64,000 bases of DNA, from assembly GCF_016859285.1 (NCBI RefSeq), contig NC_053402.1, positions 21,120,556 through 21,184,555 of the forward strand, given 5' to 3'. A program made the position numbers and the translations under genes. This document shows, in pieces, positions 1 through 12,115 of this stretch (position 1 is its first letter; every line of letters begins with the position of its first letter). The DNA comes from Xiphias gladius. Taxonomy: Eukaryota; Chordata; Actinopteri; Istiophoriformes; Xiphiidae. The notes under the pieces are model-generated. The model had not been told where the DNA came from. It worked only from the letters and a program-made list of their open reading frames with translations, and did not search any database.

Positions 1-1244
1 AAAAACCACGATTTGGCAGTTGGGTGGGAGTGGTACTAAGAAGTTCAGTCCCAAGTCTGACTGCCGCTAAAGGTGCTTCTGCTAACTATTGAAGAGGGTG
101 AATACATATGCAACCAGCTGTCTTGTGTTTTATATTTGGGCTTAATCTGGATCCATTTGTAGAGACTTGTTTTCCTTGTGGCGTTACAGGGAGACATTTT
201 GGAAATTTCCCTTAGCTCGTTGCTAGCTTTCAGAGAGTTAAACGAAAAACAATGTCAGTTTCAGTTCTGTGTTCAAACGTTTGCTGCACTTCTTGATTAC
301 ACCCTACATCACGTCTGGGCGTAGTCAAGTTCAGAAAATAAGTCGATTTCCCATAAATGTTGGGGTATTCCTTAAGAGAGTTTTCTGTTGAGTAGTGTCA
401 AAAAGCCCTATTTCATCCACTTTGGTTCATTTTAAAACAGTAAAACATGAAAAAGGTCAAAGGGGGGGTGAACACTTTATAGGCACTGTGTCTTTTAACG
501 TAAAACACAGGTAAGAAACAAGCTCAGAAATTTTCAAGCAAAAATAAAAAAAAAAAAAAAAAAAAAAAAAAAACGACATTCATAATGGCTTGATTTTTTT
601 CCTGAAAAAATACCACCTCTTTAAGAACCAAATGATAAAATCTACATCAAAAATTGAGGAGAGAGAGAACAAAGCGACAATGTTCTGGAAAAACATATTA
701 AAGGAAACATTCTGAAGAGTGCAATTTTTCAGTGCCCCGCACACCCCCCCCTTCCTAAAGTGATCCCCCATACTATGTTCTTTGGCTCTCTAAAGCCTGT
801 TCACAACTCACGCCACCTGTCTTCAACTAATTACCAGAACAACAGAACAAACACTGGAGGGTTATTCATTACCCTTGACAGTAAAACTCTAACTTTAAAC
901 CACTGAACCTGCAAATCAAGATTGAAACCAGCAGCAGAAATGTTCATGACATCACCAAACCAGTGGGATGCTGTTTTTGGCATCATGTCAGCGGCCGGTG
1001 CTGTGAGATGACCATCACAGCGGGGAGGGAATGAAACAGATTTTGGACATAAGGGCAGGGTCCCTTCATGAGTACAGATCACCGACGCAGCAACATAAAG
1101 TGGGTGAGTGTGAAATGGATGAGGCAATGCAGGGGCTCCCTCTGGTGGTGGGAGGAGAGCAGGGTTGGCACAGTGGCAGAGCTCCCTGGACTCTTGGCTC
1201 AGCTCAGCGCTGCTCAGTTCGTCTCAGGACGACATTGGCCCGTT
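1..1244 (-). other. ubtf 3' UTR and downstream flank
   Basis: This stretch lies 3' of the ubtf stop codon on the minus strand. I see no credible coding exon in it. It holds a pure A run at about 547-573. I could not place the ubtf polyadenylation site with confidence, so the boundary between 3' UTR and intergenic DNA is not resolved. Confidence 0.6.
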
Positions 1245-4200
1245 TCAGTCCGAATCAGAGTCTGACGTCCCTGGTGAATTCGACTCGCTGCTGCTGTCCT
1301 CTGACTTGTTCTCCTTGTCCTCCGCCTCATCATCATCTTCATCCTCCTCCTTCTTCAAATTTGATAAAAAAAATAATAAAAATAAATAAATAAATAATAA
1401 AAATATGCAGCACAAATCAATATTAAGTCATTACCCCTGTGGGTGTCCAATGAGAAATGTCACTCACGTCATCATCGTCATCCTCATCGTCTTCATCATC
1501 CTCGCTGGATGAGTCTGCTTCAGAGGAAGCTTTCTCCTGCTCATCGTCCTCGTCTTCTTCGTCCTCATCGTCCTCCTCTTCCTCCTCCTCCTCCTCCGTG
1601 TCCTTTGGGAAGAGACATTTATCAGGTATGGCTAACACCATGAATTCACACACAGCTTATTTATGGGACTAAGGATACGAATGAGAAGAGTGTGCGCTCA
1701 CAGATTTCTTGGACTTTGCCTTGGGGCCTCCTGGTTTTGCTGTTGTTCTCCTTTTCTGAAATGTCAAAGGGGATAAACATTCATTTAAATATGTCGAAGA
1801 AAAAGATACGAGAAGGGGGGAAAAAAATAATGGAAGTACTGTGCTGTAAATTTTCTCTGACAGTATGTAACACAATAACTTTAACCATGACAGGAAAATG
1901 ACTGACTTACTTGTGAATTATATTCTTTGTAAGTGTTTCTCTCTTGTGAAGACAAACTCTGTGGAAGGATGGAAGTGTATGTTAGATAAGAAATTTTCAG
2001 TAGATAATTCGTGGCTTATTTTTCCCCTTTCATACAACCAGTCCTTACAGCGAGCCACTGTTCCAGTTGGACTTTATACTGCCTCTGTTTCTCCTCAGCA
2101 ATCTTCTTATAGCGGTCCTTGTCCTTCAGCGGTAATCTCTGCCAGCGGCTGCCGATCTCAGCCATCCGCTCTTTCATCGGGAGGTGATTTAGCTCTCCGT
2201 TGGACAGCATTTCCTGAGAGAACTTCTGATATCCATTTCTAGAGTCAAAAGCGGGGGGATTAAAAAAAAAAGAATATCTAAATTTTAGGCTTTCAGTACC
2301 TTACTAACAACAAGCAGCACGGACGAGTTGGATGTTACAAACTTACGATGGTGGTTTCTTGGGTTCACCCTCAAACTTCATCTTCTTCCCTGAGGCAATG
2401 GCAGCAGCAGGTGAGCGCATCTCACACAGGTCTCTCTGTTAAGCACAGACAGGTCAGTGTTTAGCTCTCACTGGTACTGTATACAGATGTTAGGGAGTCC
2501 TCCTGGACATTGACAGTGACAGTGATACCTCATATCTTTTCTGGTCCTCTGCTGCCTTTTTGATCCACATGATCTTCTCTTTTTTCTCCATGGTGCTCCA
2601 AGTTGCTTCCATTGCTTTCTGTGCCTTTGGCCGGTCGTTCTGCAAAACAAGAGATTCACGTTAAATGTGTTTATAGTGTGTATGTACGTTAGTGCTTTTA
2701 AATGTATTTTGCAGCACTTCTGTGACAGCATCATACAACTGTAGTTCATTATTAATTGTAGTGCGATTGTTGGGTTTTCTGCTATTCTCAATTTTTTAAT
2801 CCATTCAAATATTACAAATTCTACTGGACATACTGTCAAATAGAGACTTTGTTTTATATAGTAAGACAATATATACAGTGCATATACAAAATATACATCT
2901 TTTATTCTAGATTTTAGACTATGAACTAGTGCCAGAGACTGAATGATGACACCTGGTGGTAAAAAGATAAACATTAAAAACACATTAAATGAATTCATGC
3001 ATGTATACCAGAGATCTGCTTCTGCCTGTCTTTGGTCATACATGTATACTCAAAATACACAAGTGAAATTTTAGTATCACATGTTGAACCAGTGTTTAAA
3101 TTGTAAAAAATTTTTCACACTCCACAGATCCCATCTAATGGTACCTGCACTGACAATGGGACAGTGACACTTGATTGCATCACCGGTTTACAAGTTTTAA
3201 CTATGATAGGAAGATTTCAGAAAGTCAAGCCTCTGGCATAACTTCCAAATTTGCAAAGATGACCCTGAAAAATTGAGTGCAAGATTCGCCAAAGGAAACT
3301 GGCATATGACAAATCTACAACGAGTTTGAAAAATCACCTGAAAACTGTAAAGTAACAGCTTAGCCGTCTGGCAACTGCTAGAATTTTATTTTTCTATTAT
3401 GGCTGAGGTTACTGCGGCCTGCATGCTACCAGATTGCCCCACACTCTCCTTTCGAAGCTTCAAATATTCACGGGTAATTCTCACTGGAGCTCCAAAGCCC
3501 CAAAAACGGTATTCTGGACAGCCCGGCAAAGCTACCCGTTTTATTTTAGAAACCAGGAGTCATGTGTACCTTAAATCTGGCCAGGTAGTCTCCTATGACA
3601 CTCTGCTGCCAGATGTCCTGAGCATTCTTGGGTGGGTCTGGCAGACGACTACGGTCTTCCTTTTCCTTCCTCTCTGACTCTGCCTTCAGGACCGTTTCTA
3701 GGCGTTTATACTTCTCCTAAATGACCAAGACGAAGAGACAATCAAAAAATGCATTGGAAAATTAAATTACCAATCATGCATACAGTATCAGTATGATTTG
3801 GCTCCAGTTACCACTCTACTAGCCTGATATTTCTTCTGCAGTACATTACATTCCGTTGACTGGTTACCTTCTTTTTATCTGGAAGTTCATTCCACATACG
3901 TGCCAGCAGTCTTGTGAGTTCACTGTCAGAAAGGTCTGATCGCTCCTGCTGCAGTTTGGGCCGTTTTTCCTCAGAGAAGATGAACATGGCTGAAATGGGC
4001 CTTTTGGGTTTCTCTGGATTGGCCTGCAGATTTCAAAGCAAAAACAATAATCAGAAAATGATCTGATATTTACATGCAACGCTACACATAAAATACCCTT
4101 AATTTTCCTGATAAAATTGTATCATGATCAAAGTGGCAAAACAAAAACAAAAGTTAAACTGGACTGGAAATCGTAGTCTGTATCCGAGCAAATGTGAAGA

Positions 4201-6941
4201 GTGCAACCACCTCCACAAACTGGCTGTCTGTTGCTGTACACTCAGTCTTACCTTTGCCTTAGGGCTTTTCTTTTTGGAGGCAGGGCTGTTGGCTCCACTG
4301 CCTCTCTTAAGACCTATCTTATCCTCGCCCAGGACCCGCTGCTGCTCCTCCACCGACAAACTCTACGGATGACCACACATAAGAGAGAATATAAGTCAGA
4401 AACTCCTACAGAAAAACGCATAGCACACAAATGGAAAACACTAATGGCTGTGATGTGAAAACTGAGCACGGCAAAAACACAAATCAAAAGAGAAATAAAA
4501 CAATGAGACTTACACTGAGAAATCTGTTCATCTCAATTTCATACTCCTTCTTTCTCTAAAAAAACAAAAATTACATTATTAAGACTGAGCTGAACGACTT
4601 GCTTTTCTTATCCGATATGCCACGATCCTGAACTCACCTGTTCACAGCGCTTCTGATAGCCGTCCTTCTCATTCTGTTTCAGCAGCTTCCACCGCTGGCT
4701 ACACATCACCATACGCTCCGTGCTGGGTACGTCCTTCATGCTCGACATCAGCTCCGCGCAGAACATCGAGTAACCATTTCTGAAAGCATACCCGCGAAAA
4801 GTTTCGTCTAAATAACTCTCTCGTCGGGGCAGTGGCCTACAACCAGGATCGTTTTGATGGGTCAGCAGTGTGTTTTTAGGCATGACTCACGGTGGTGGCT
4901 TGTCAGGTCTGCCGTCAGATTTGTCCTTCAGGTGCCTCTCAGCCTTGGTCAGGGTGGACTTTACGATATCCCCTTGGGTCATGTTTAACTCCGGGTGCTG
5001 CTGTATGTACTCCCGCATTGTCTCCTGGAATATTGACAGGACACAAACGGTTAAAATGGAGGAAAATACTTCTCTACAGACACTACACTTTATCATCATT
5101 GTAAGACTCTGATGCAACATATCGCCGTCGTCGTAGTCTCACCTCGTACTGTTTCTGCTGCTCCAGGGACTTTGTGATCCATTTGAGTCTTTTTTTGTCA
5201 GACAGCTGTGTCCACTGTTTGCCAAGACTGTCCTTAATGTCTTTGGTGGTCGCCTGGTGTCAAACAGCAAATATTAAGATCCGTAGTACCATTGTTTAAG
5301 ATGCTGTATTTTGTATGTTGTAAATGCCTACACTCACATCTGGGTGTGTTTTGAGGAAGGCCTTCTTTTCATGGTTGTACCACAGCTGCTGGGGTGTCTT
5401 GGGCTTCTCTGGAACATTTGACCCTTTCTTGGTCATGCTCTCCACAAGGTCCGGGTGTTCTTCCCTACATTTGCACATCATAAACCAGACTAAGCAAAAT
5501 TATCCTCCTTACATATGCTGGAAGAGCAGGCCTAATATCCCCAGTGTCAGTGCTACATTATAATGAAGACTAGTAATAAGTAATCTCACCTGAACTTCAT
5601 CATACTTTGCACAAATGCTTCTTTGTCTCTTAAGAAGTCTTCAACATATTTTTTCTGTAGAAAAGAAAACAATGTTTTATTAGATTTATTTATTTTTTTT
5701 TAAACCGTATCAAACAGTACCACAGTCCTCTTAAGTAGCTGTGGCTTTTGTTTTTGACTGACCTTCTTTTTGTCAGGCAACTCCCTGTACTTCTTGGAGA
5801 GGATTTTAGTTAGATCTAGGTTGCTCATCTCAGGGTGCAACTTTGCGTATTTGGCCCTCTTTTCCATGAAGAAGCGGAAGTATGGAGTCAAGGGCTTCTT
5901 GGGGAAATCTGGATGTTTCTGTATATCATGGAGACGAAAAATGGGAGTGAAAAATCTGAGTTTTATTCATAAACTGCCAGTCGTTCATTAGTCAAGCAAA
6001 ATGTATGTTTCAACTCACCTTTATTTTCTTGCCCTTGTAAGGGTTCTTGATGTAGTCTTGAGCATCAACTATCAGTTCTGTTAAAGTCCTGAATTTACGG
6101 ATCTGTGGTTAGAGCAGAAAAATAAAACACATAAGCTAACTGGAGCACTGAATTGGACTTTTAGCAGACAATAAATTCGACTGTCTCACAATCAATATGA
6201 ATATCACTTCAGCGGACTCACCTCTTTAGAGACCTCCTGCCACTTCTGCTTACACATCTCTGCTGTGAAGGCATTGAAGGCCACCTTCTGCCAGTCAAGG
6301 TGGGACTCTGATGTTTTGTATTTAGTCAGGTCTTTCTGAGGCAGGGCCACTTTCATGGCCTCCAGCAATTTTAAAAGGTCATCCTGCGCCCAAACTGTCA
6401 TGGTGCAAAGACAACAGAAACAAACAAATATAATAATTAATCGAACGATTAACACTTACAACTCTCTGCTGTCTTAAATATCTGACTTAAATAATTAATA
6501 TCAAAATACTCGTCAATAACTTATGACCAATTAACCGATTAATTATTTCAGCCCTAGTTGAATTATCTCCCCCCTAAGGGAAAGGGGAAGGGGAAGGGAA
6601 AAAAAAAAAAAAAATCACTAAGTGTTCCTATAGTAACTTAAGATTGTGCCTTTCTACTTTCTAGGATGTTTTTATGCTCAAACGAAAAACATCAATATTA
6701 TTGGTATAGGGAGTTCAGCTCAAAATGTATTATAGAACAAATGCAATTAGTTTTTGGTCGTTATAATAAAAGATAGTTTTACTATTATTAGGAAGAAAAT
6801 TTTTTTATATATATATATAAAAATATATAAATATATATAAATATATAAATAAAACAAATGAGGGGAAAGTAAAACATCCCACCTTGGTCTTGGGTGGTTG
6901 CCTCCATTTCTCCATTCATTTGTGGTTTTACGGTCTTGTGT
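1245..6941 (-). CDS. ubtf: ubtf: upstream binding transcription factor, Pol I (UBF)
   Basis: UBF is a nucleolar HMG-box protein that binds ribosomal DNA and, with SL1, activates RNA polymerase I. Coding exons on the minus strand: 6919-6883, 6394-6222, 6102-6019, 5918-5763, 5654-5590, 5464-5338, 5253-5143, 5024-4891, 4779-4638, 4555-4514, 4362-4252, 4023-3868, 3716-3570, 2639-2529, 2435-2347, 2238-2049, 1958-1911, 1755-1702, 1602-1468, 1352-1245. All have GT/AG borders, and together they give 2220 nt, a 739-residue protein plus stop (human 764). The start MNGE matches the human N-terminus. Box 1 contains [16 protein letters not shown], box 3 [10 protein letters not shown], and box 6 [19 protein letters not shown]. 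The C-terminus is an Asp/Glu/Ser tail ending SDSDSD. The exact acceptor of the last exon (1352 or 1349) is uncertain, as either keeps frame. The exon starting at 6941 also carries 22 nt of 5' UTR. Confidence 0.96.
5143..5253 (-). CDS. ubtf: ubtf 37-codon cassette exon in HMG box 2 (UBF1/UBF2 switch)
   Basis: This exon is exactly 111 nt with phase-0 borders on both sides, so skipping it removes 37 residues (about 215-251) without a frameshift. It encodes the core of HMG box 2, from [14 protein letters not shown] to LEQQKQYE. In mammals the UBF2 isoform lacks 37 residues of HMG box 2 at the equivalent place (about 221-257) and is a poor Pol I activator. Conserved length and phase suggest that the same splice choice is possible here. 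That the exon is really skipped in this fish is inference. Confidence 0.85.
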
Positions 6942-7329
6942 CTACAAAAGACACACAAAAAAAAAAAAATCAAGTCATCAAACGTGATGTCTCACAGTAG
7001 CATGATCTTTAATAGACGACTACAATACAATCCTTAATGTGCAGGCTCACAATTAGCTTCTCCACCAGTAAGTCTTTATTATTATTAAATGACAGGATTT
7101 TATGATAAGGCCAATTTTTATCTGTGTAATATCCACACGATTGGGTTTGATTTCTCAAAAAGGGCGTCTAGTCTGTGATATAAAAGTAATCCTGATGTTT
7201 TCAAGTGGTGGAATTCAAATTTGCCTCTGGATAATGGTTTATGTTCATTACACCGCCCCTTAAACGTTTACGCTACATGGTGAGACATAGGCTATTGCTT
7301 GTGACGGCTTCAAATCTCAAATAACACTG

Positions 7330-7960
7330 CGGAGGGCTTCAACTAGCACGACTAGCTACGACAACGGGAGTCTCCGTCGAGCAAATTTCGCCAGCCGGAA
7401 TCTGGCGTATTAGTACTGTCCTTATCCCACAAACAAAAGTACCGTGGACACACAGGAGCGACCATTTTCTCGCCCGGTCCGCTCGGTAATGGAGGATTTT
7501 CTGTCGGAGCGGAGGTTGGGGAGGATCCACGGAAGGAGGAAGCGAATGGACGTGGACGGACGGGCAGCTGTAGGCGACCAGCTGACCACGGACGGGGGAT
7601 CTGCTTTCGGTCTCCGACGAGGGGGAATGGTGGCTTGGAACCACTGCAGCCAAATGCGCCACTCGGCAGAGGCGCCTCATCACCGTTGGACGCGGATCTA
7701 GCTCCGCCATGCAAACCCATAATCTTCTCGCCAAATGTTCACCCGGGCCGGAGCCAGGAAACCAATATAATATTCGCTTACAATTAATAAATGTGATCGA
7801 GGGGGCGTTTACAGGCCGTTTTATTCGTTTTTCTGGCGTGTCTTATTGGGATTTAAGAGCAAAACCTAGTGCATTCTTCAGCGAGGCGTAGCCGAACTGT
7901 GCTCCAATGATGGCGGCTGCTCGTTGTTCATCGTGTCCTTGATGGCCCCGGCTCACCGTG
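7330..7960. promoter_or_regulatory. CpG-rich segment upstream of the ubtf start codon
   Basis: This is a GC- and CpG-rich block about 0.4-1.0 kb upstream of the first ubtf coding exon, in otherwise AT-rich DNA. It fits a promoter CpG island or a non-coding first exon. I saw no strong minus-strand splice donor inside it, so an exon here is not proved. Open reading frames in the block have no recognisable protein. Confidence 0.4.
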
Positions 7961-8569
7961 GCGTCCACGGTGTGACCTAGCTGCATTAACACTGTCGATA
8001 TCGCCATTTAATGTTGCCAAAGAGCTGGCGTAACGTATATCAGGAGCCGTTAGGAAAACAGATACGTTAAAATTTCATTATATTTACAACATATGGACGA
8101 TTAAAAATGGGGAGCTGATGCATTACATGGCCAAGGGCAGCTTGGCACATCAAAGGAAGATTGAAGTGGGCATTTTCTCTTATATATTTATAGTCATACC
8201 GTTTAAAATGTCAGCATTTAGTACAAAAATTAAAAGGTTTTTAATATTTAATAATATCCAGTTTCATAGAGGGTAGACCCGGACCACATGAACGTTTCAA
8301 GTCATTTAACAGTTATTTAACGGCTAAATGTTTAACTACCGTTAAAACTTGGTTAAATTTATTACAGACTAAGCCGAGCATTGGAAGGAAAAAAAAAAAA
8401 AAAACAAAACAAAAACAAGTGTTAACAAATCGATATAATGTCCGAGATAAATTTCGTGGTGGTGGGTTGGAAGGAGTTGCGGAGGCACAGGAAGAAAGAA
8501 GAAAATGGAAAATATTTTTAACGGCCAAATGTTACAGCCTCGACATTACTTGACGGGAGAACGTATTTT

Positions 8570-9790
8570 AACGGTAGCTATTAACGTTTTCCGCTACGGC
8601 ACCGCGCGGTTAAACGGTACCGAAATTGCAAGTCGATGCTCCTAAGGAAACATGTTAACATCCGAGGCTGAGTAGCTTCACTGGCGCGACAAAACAGCTC
8701 CAGGTCCGCCATGCTTCAGCTCTGCTCTACAAGGAAACCTACCGTGACAAGGTCCAATGGCGCACTGCAAACGGAGAAAACGGAGCTTAAAACTAAAGCC
8801 AGGGCGTTGCAGACTCCCTTCCCTCGGCCCAAAAGCACATATGCGAAGACAAGAAGGCGGGTTCTCCGAGCTCGGTCGTCGGTGGTTCTGGGCTAGTCAG
8901 TGAGAGAGAGAGGGGGAGAGAGAGGGCGAGTCTCTGCACGGTGAGATATTAAACCGAGATCCCTGATGGCTAACCGAGAGAGGCGGCTGGCTGTTCCGCC
9001 AACAGCCGCATGGAGGTCTCGGCGCGGAAACCACCGTTAATGCCCCCCACGCAAATAACCCGGTTACAGCACGCATAGTCGAGTTTCGATGGCGGGAATT
9101 AGCATAACACGGTCGCTGGTTGTAATTTTATGAAAATATCACATTTACCTCCGGGGTCTTATCCAGTTTCTTCCCCGCCGTAGAGGACAAGAAATTCGGG
9201 TATGGCCGACCTCGTCTGTACCGTGCCACAGCGGTTGGTTTATTTCGCTACTACAAAGAGCCTACCGACCGAGGCGGTTTTAAAGGAAAAAAAACAACAA
9301 CAAAAAACATTGAAAATGTTTGGTTTTTTTTTCTGGTTGTAGTAGCTTATTTTGGTATATTTACCGCGTACCCCCGCCGTATTATGAAACCGAGCGGCCG
9401 TTGTGCTGGCTTACCTGTCTCTCGGCGTGAGCCTCGGCGTCGTTGTGGAGGAAGAAGGGGAGGGTTGAACGATAGCCAGCACTGCGCCGTCGGTCCCGGG
9501 CTCCAGTCCCCGCAGAGATGGTCCTTCCCCCCCGCCTCCATCTCTCTCGCCGTCTCCCTCCACTCAACGCGCAAGCAGCCCTTCTCCATCCAACCATTTG
9601 GCTATTTCGCTACGCCGAGGCAGCCGACCTTTTTTTTTTTTTTTTTTTTTTACCCCCCGATCTCGCACCGTCGTTTCTGAACGCAACCGCGGGAGATTAT
9701 TTCTACTCCCGGAGGCCGACCGTGCCTGATCGCCGTCCGCACTTTGTAATATTTTATCGGGTAGCTGAAAGTTTCATGAGAGCCGAAGCT
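8570..9790 (-). promoter_or_regulatory. CpG-rich region with probable ubtf non-coding first exon(s)
   Basis: A second CpG-rich block contains several good minus-strand donors: CAG|GTAAG with the exon ending at 9415, GGAG|GTAAA near 9150, and CG|GTAGGT near 8740. Human UBTF has a non-coding first exon, so these are the best candidates for the 5' UTR exon that splices to the acceptor at 6942-6943. More than one donor suggests alternative first exons. A T run lies at 9631-9651. Confidence 0.45.
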
Positions 9791-9799
9791 GTGCGAATG

Positions 9800-10050
9800 A
9801 TTGTCTGAATTTAACGCCAATGGCTTCTTTCACATGCTCCCTTAACGTAATGTTATTAGTGAGAATATCTTTTTTTTTTTTTTAAAGAAAAGTTTATAAT
9901 TTTGACTAATCAATGTCAGATTTGCACTTAAAATGCAACTATCTAATGGGTCCACAGGTCAGCCTCCATGCCATGTCACATTGCTCAATTCCTCTTTTAG
10001 CAAAACTGTAAGCGGCTGTTTGACAGCTTCATTTTGGCCCAGCGTGTGTG

Positions 10051-10089
<39 letters not shown>

Positions 10090-12115
10090 TTTTTTCAACT
10101 CCACCTTGTGTGTTTGTGGGCGGAACCCCCGGCCGTCCAATCCAGTCAGTCCGATTCGAGGAAAACAAATGACTTTCAGGGACTCGGCCTTGGTAAACTG
10201 TGCTGCCTTCAGAGGCTGTGGGGGAAACTGGTCGGCTCGCACCAGATGGAGGCACAGACATGGAAACTGTTTGGAAAAAAATTTGTGTCAAATTAAATAA
10301 AAGATGTATAATAAATAATCTGACTAATAACACACAATATATAATTTGACCATATGATTGTGGCATATTGCTCTACATGTTTAAAACTCAGCTCGTCATC
10401 ATGAAATTTTATTTTATCCAGTTTATTTTCAGAATACCCGAGTTTATTGTGGGCTATTTTTTATTCCTTTCCAGCAGTTTTCAATATTAAAAAAAAAACA
10501 ACATTTTTTGTTTAGATGAAAAGTGGCATTAGTGACTACAATCTATTAATTAATGTTAATGAATAAAAAAACGCAGGAATTGAATGAAAAACACCTGCGA
10601 TAAACATTTGACAATGATGAGCTTAGTTTAAAAAATGGTTTGGATTATTTCACAATTCCATGGTTACACTATATATTTTGTCTGTTGTCATTAATTTATG
10701 AATATTTATTTCAGTATATCTTATTTATTTGTATTATCGAAGCTTCTCAGTCTGATTTTCGATGCTCTTTACTTTATCACATCTGATTTAAATAAAGTAA
10801 TTACAAAAATGTACATTTCTGGAAAAAAAATTCTCATTTCACACCAATAGTAGTTAAGTGTATGTCCATGATGTTTTCCAAACAGGAATACCGAGAGGTT
10901 GGAGTTTACTTGATCACATTGAAGGTAGCATGCTACCTAAGTGGCAGGCATCATGGTCCAATTGAACACAGGTTAGAATGATAAAAGTGGGCTGTGAGTG
11001 AAATGAATAAATACTAGATGTTATGTCTTCTGTGGCATTCATGGAAACAAAAAATTTAAAGGCTGTTTTTTTTTATTTTTAGTAAAGATTAAATCCAAAG
11101 CATGTACAGTGTTTCAAGCACACAAACACATGATAGGTAACACAAAAGGCTCAGTAAGATACATTTACAAATAAGTTTTTCTCAGATTATATCATCAGTG
11201 CAACAGTCGGTCAAACAATTATATCTCATCATCCGCTATCTACCCATTACTGCCCATCCCAGTTTATAATCATGAAAGCAATTACACGCTTAAAATCCAA
11301 TCTAAGTGCATTACACATCTCTCGTTACACATTCAAAACAGGTCAACTGAACAGATAAGACCAAGTTTTTAAGTAGACCATACACAATATATGAATTGAG
11401 GCAAACTTGAGTAACATGGCTTGAAACATTTTTGAGAATAAACAGTGGAAAGGCTACTGTATGGACCATAGGCAGGGGTGGTAGTCCCGCGAAAATACAT
11501 TATTTGTGCATGTGTAAAGGGCTTAATGGGTCAAATCTGCTGAATTTAAATAGTGAACATGAGGTAAAGTGAAGTTATATTATTATAACATGGGCAAATC
11601 TACGTTGGCAGCACCGGTAATCACTTTAAAGCTATACTCTAGTCAGGCATTTTTTTAAAAAAAAAAACAAAAACAATATTATCTATGGATTTACCTCACG
11701 TCTTAAAGGAAAATATCTCTCAATACGAACACCTTAAGTAGAAACAATAACGTGAGAATTTTAATGATGGCAAAATTAATGCCACAACAGATGAAAAATG
11801 AAAGTGAAGTATGGAAAATGAGAAAGCATAGGACAAGTAGTAATACGTCTTGATGACAATATGGACTGCATATTATTTTCCTATTGTGGTCACAAATAAA
11901 ATTTCAGCTGCAGGATTATGTATGAATTCTAGAAATGAGAGGTAAATCCCTTTAAAGATAAATAATAATAACAGAACAGTGTGAACCTGTAAAGAGTTGT
12001 TTACAAATACATATTTTCAAAGGCACCTGATATTCGGTTTTCACATAATTACTGGCAATCGAGAACTGAGTTCACTTAAAAGTTTGTGAATTAAATATTA
12101 ATGCTATGGTGATGT
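9800..12115. other. ubtf-slc4a1 intergenic region, includes slc4a1 3' UTR
   Basis: This is the 2.3 kb between the 5' region of ubtf and the slc4a1 stop, both on the minus strand. The slc4a1 3' UTR must run leftward from 12115. A minus-strand AATAAA candidate lies near 11075-11085, which would give a 3' UTR of about 1 kb. A pyrimidine-rich simple repeat lies at 10051-10095. No coding exon was recognised. Confidence 0.5.

Noticed and set aside
1423-1672. Open frames rich in serine or glutamate on both strands
   Set aside because: They are shadows of the ubtf acidic-tail exon 1602-1468 read in other frames or past its splice sites.
7339-7734. Open frames of 120-130 codons in the CpG-rich block
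   Set aside because: High GC content lowers stop frequency; no recognisable protein, and the block is better explained as ubtf promoter or 5' region.
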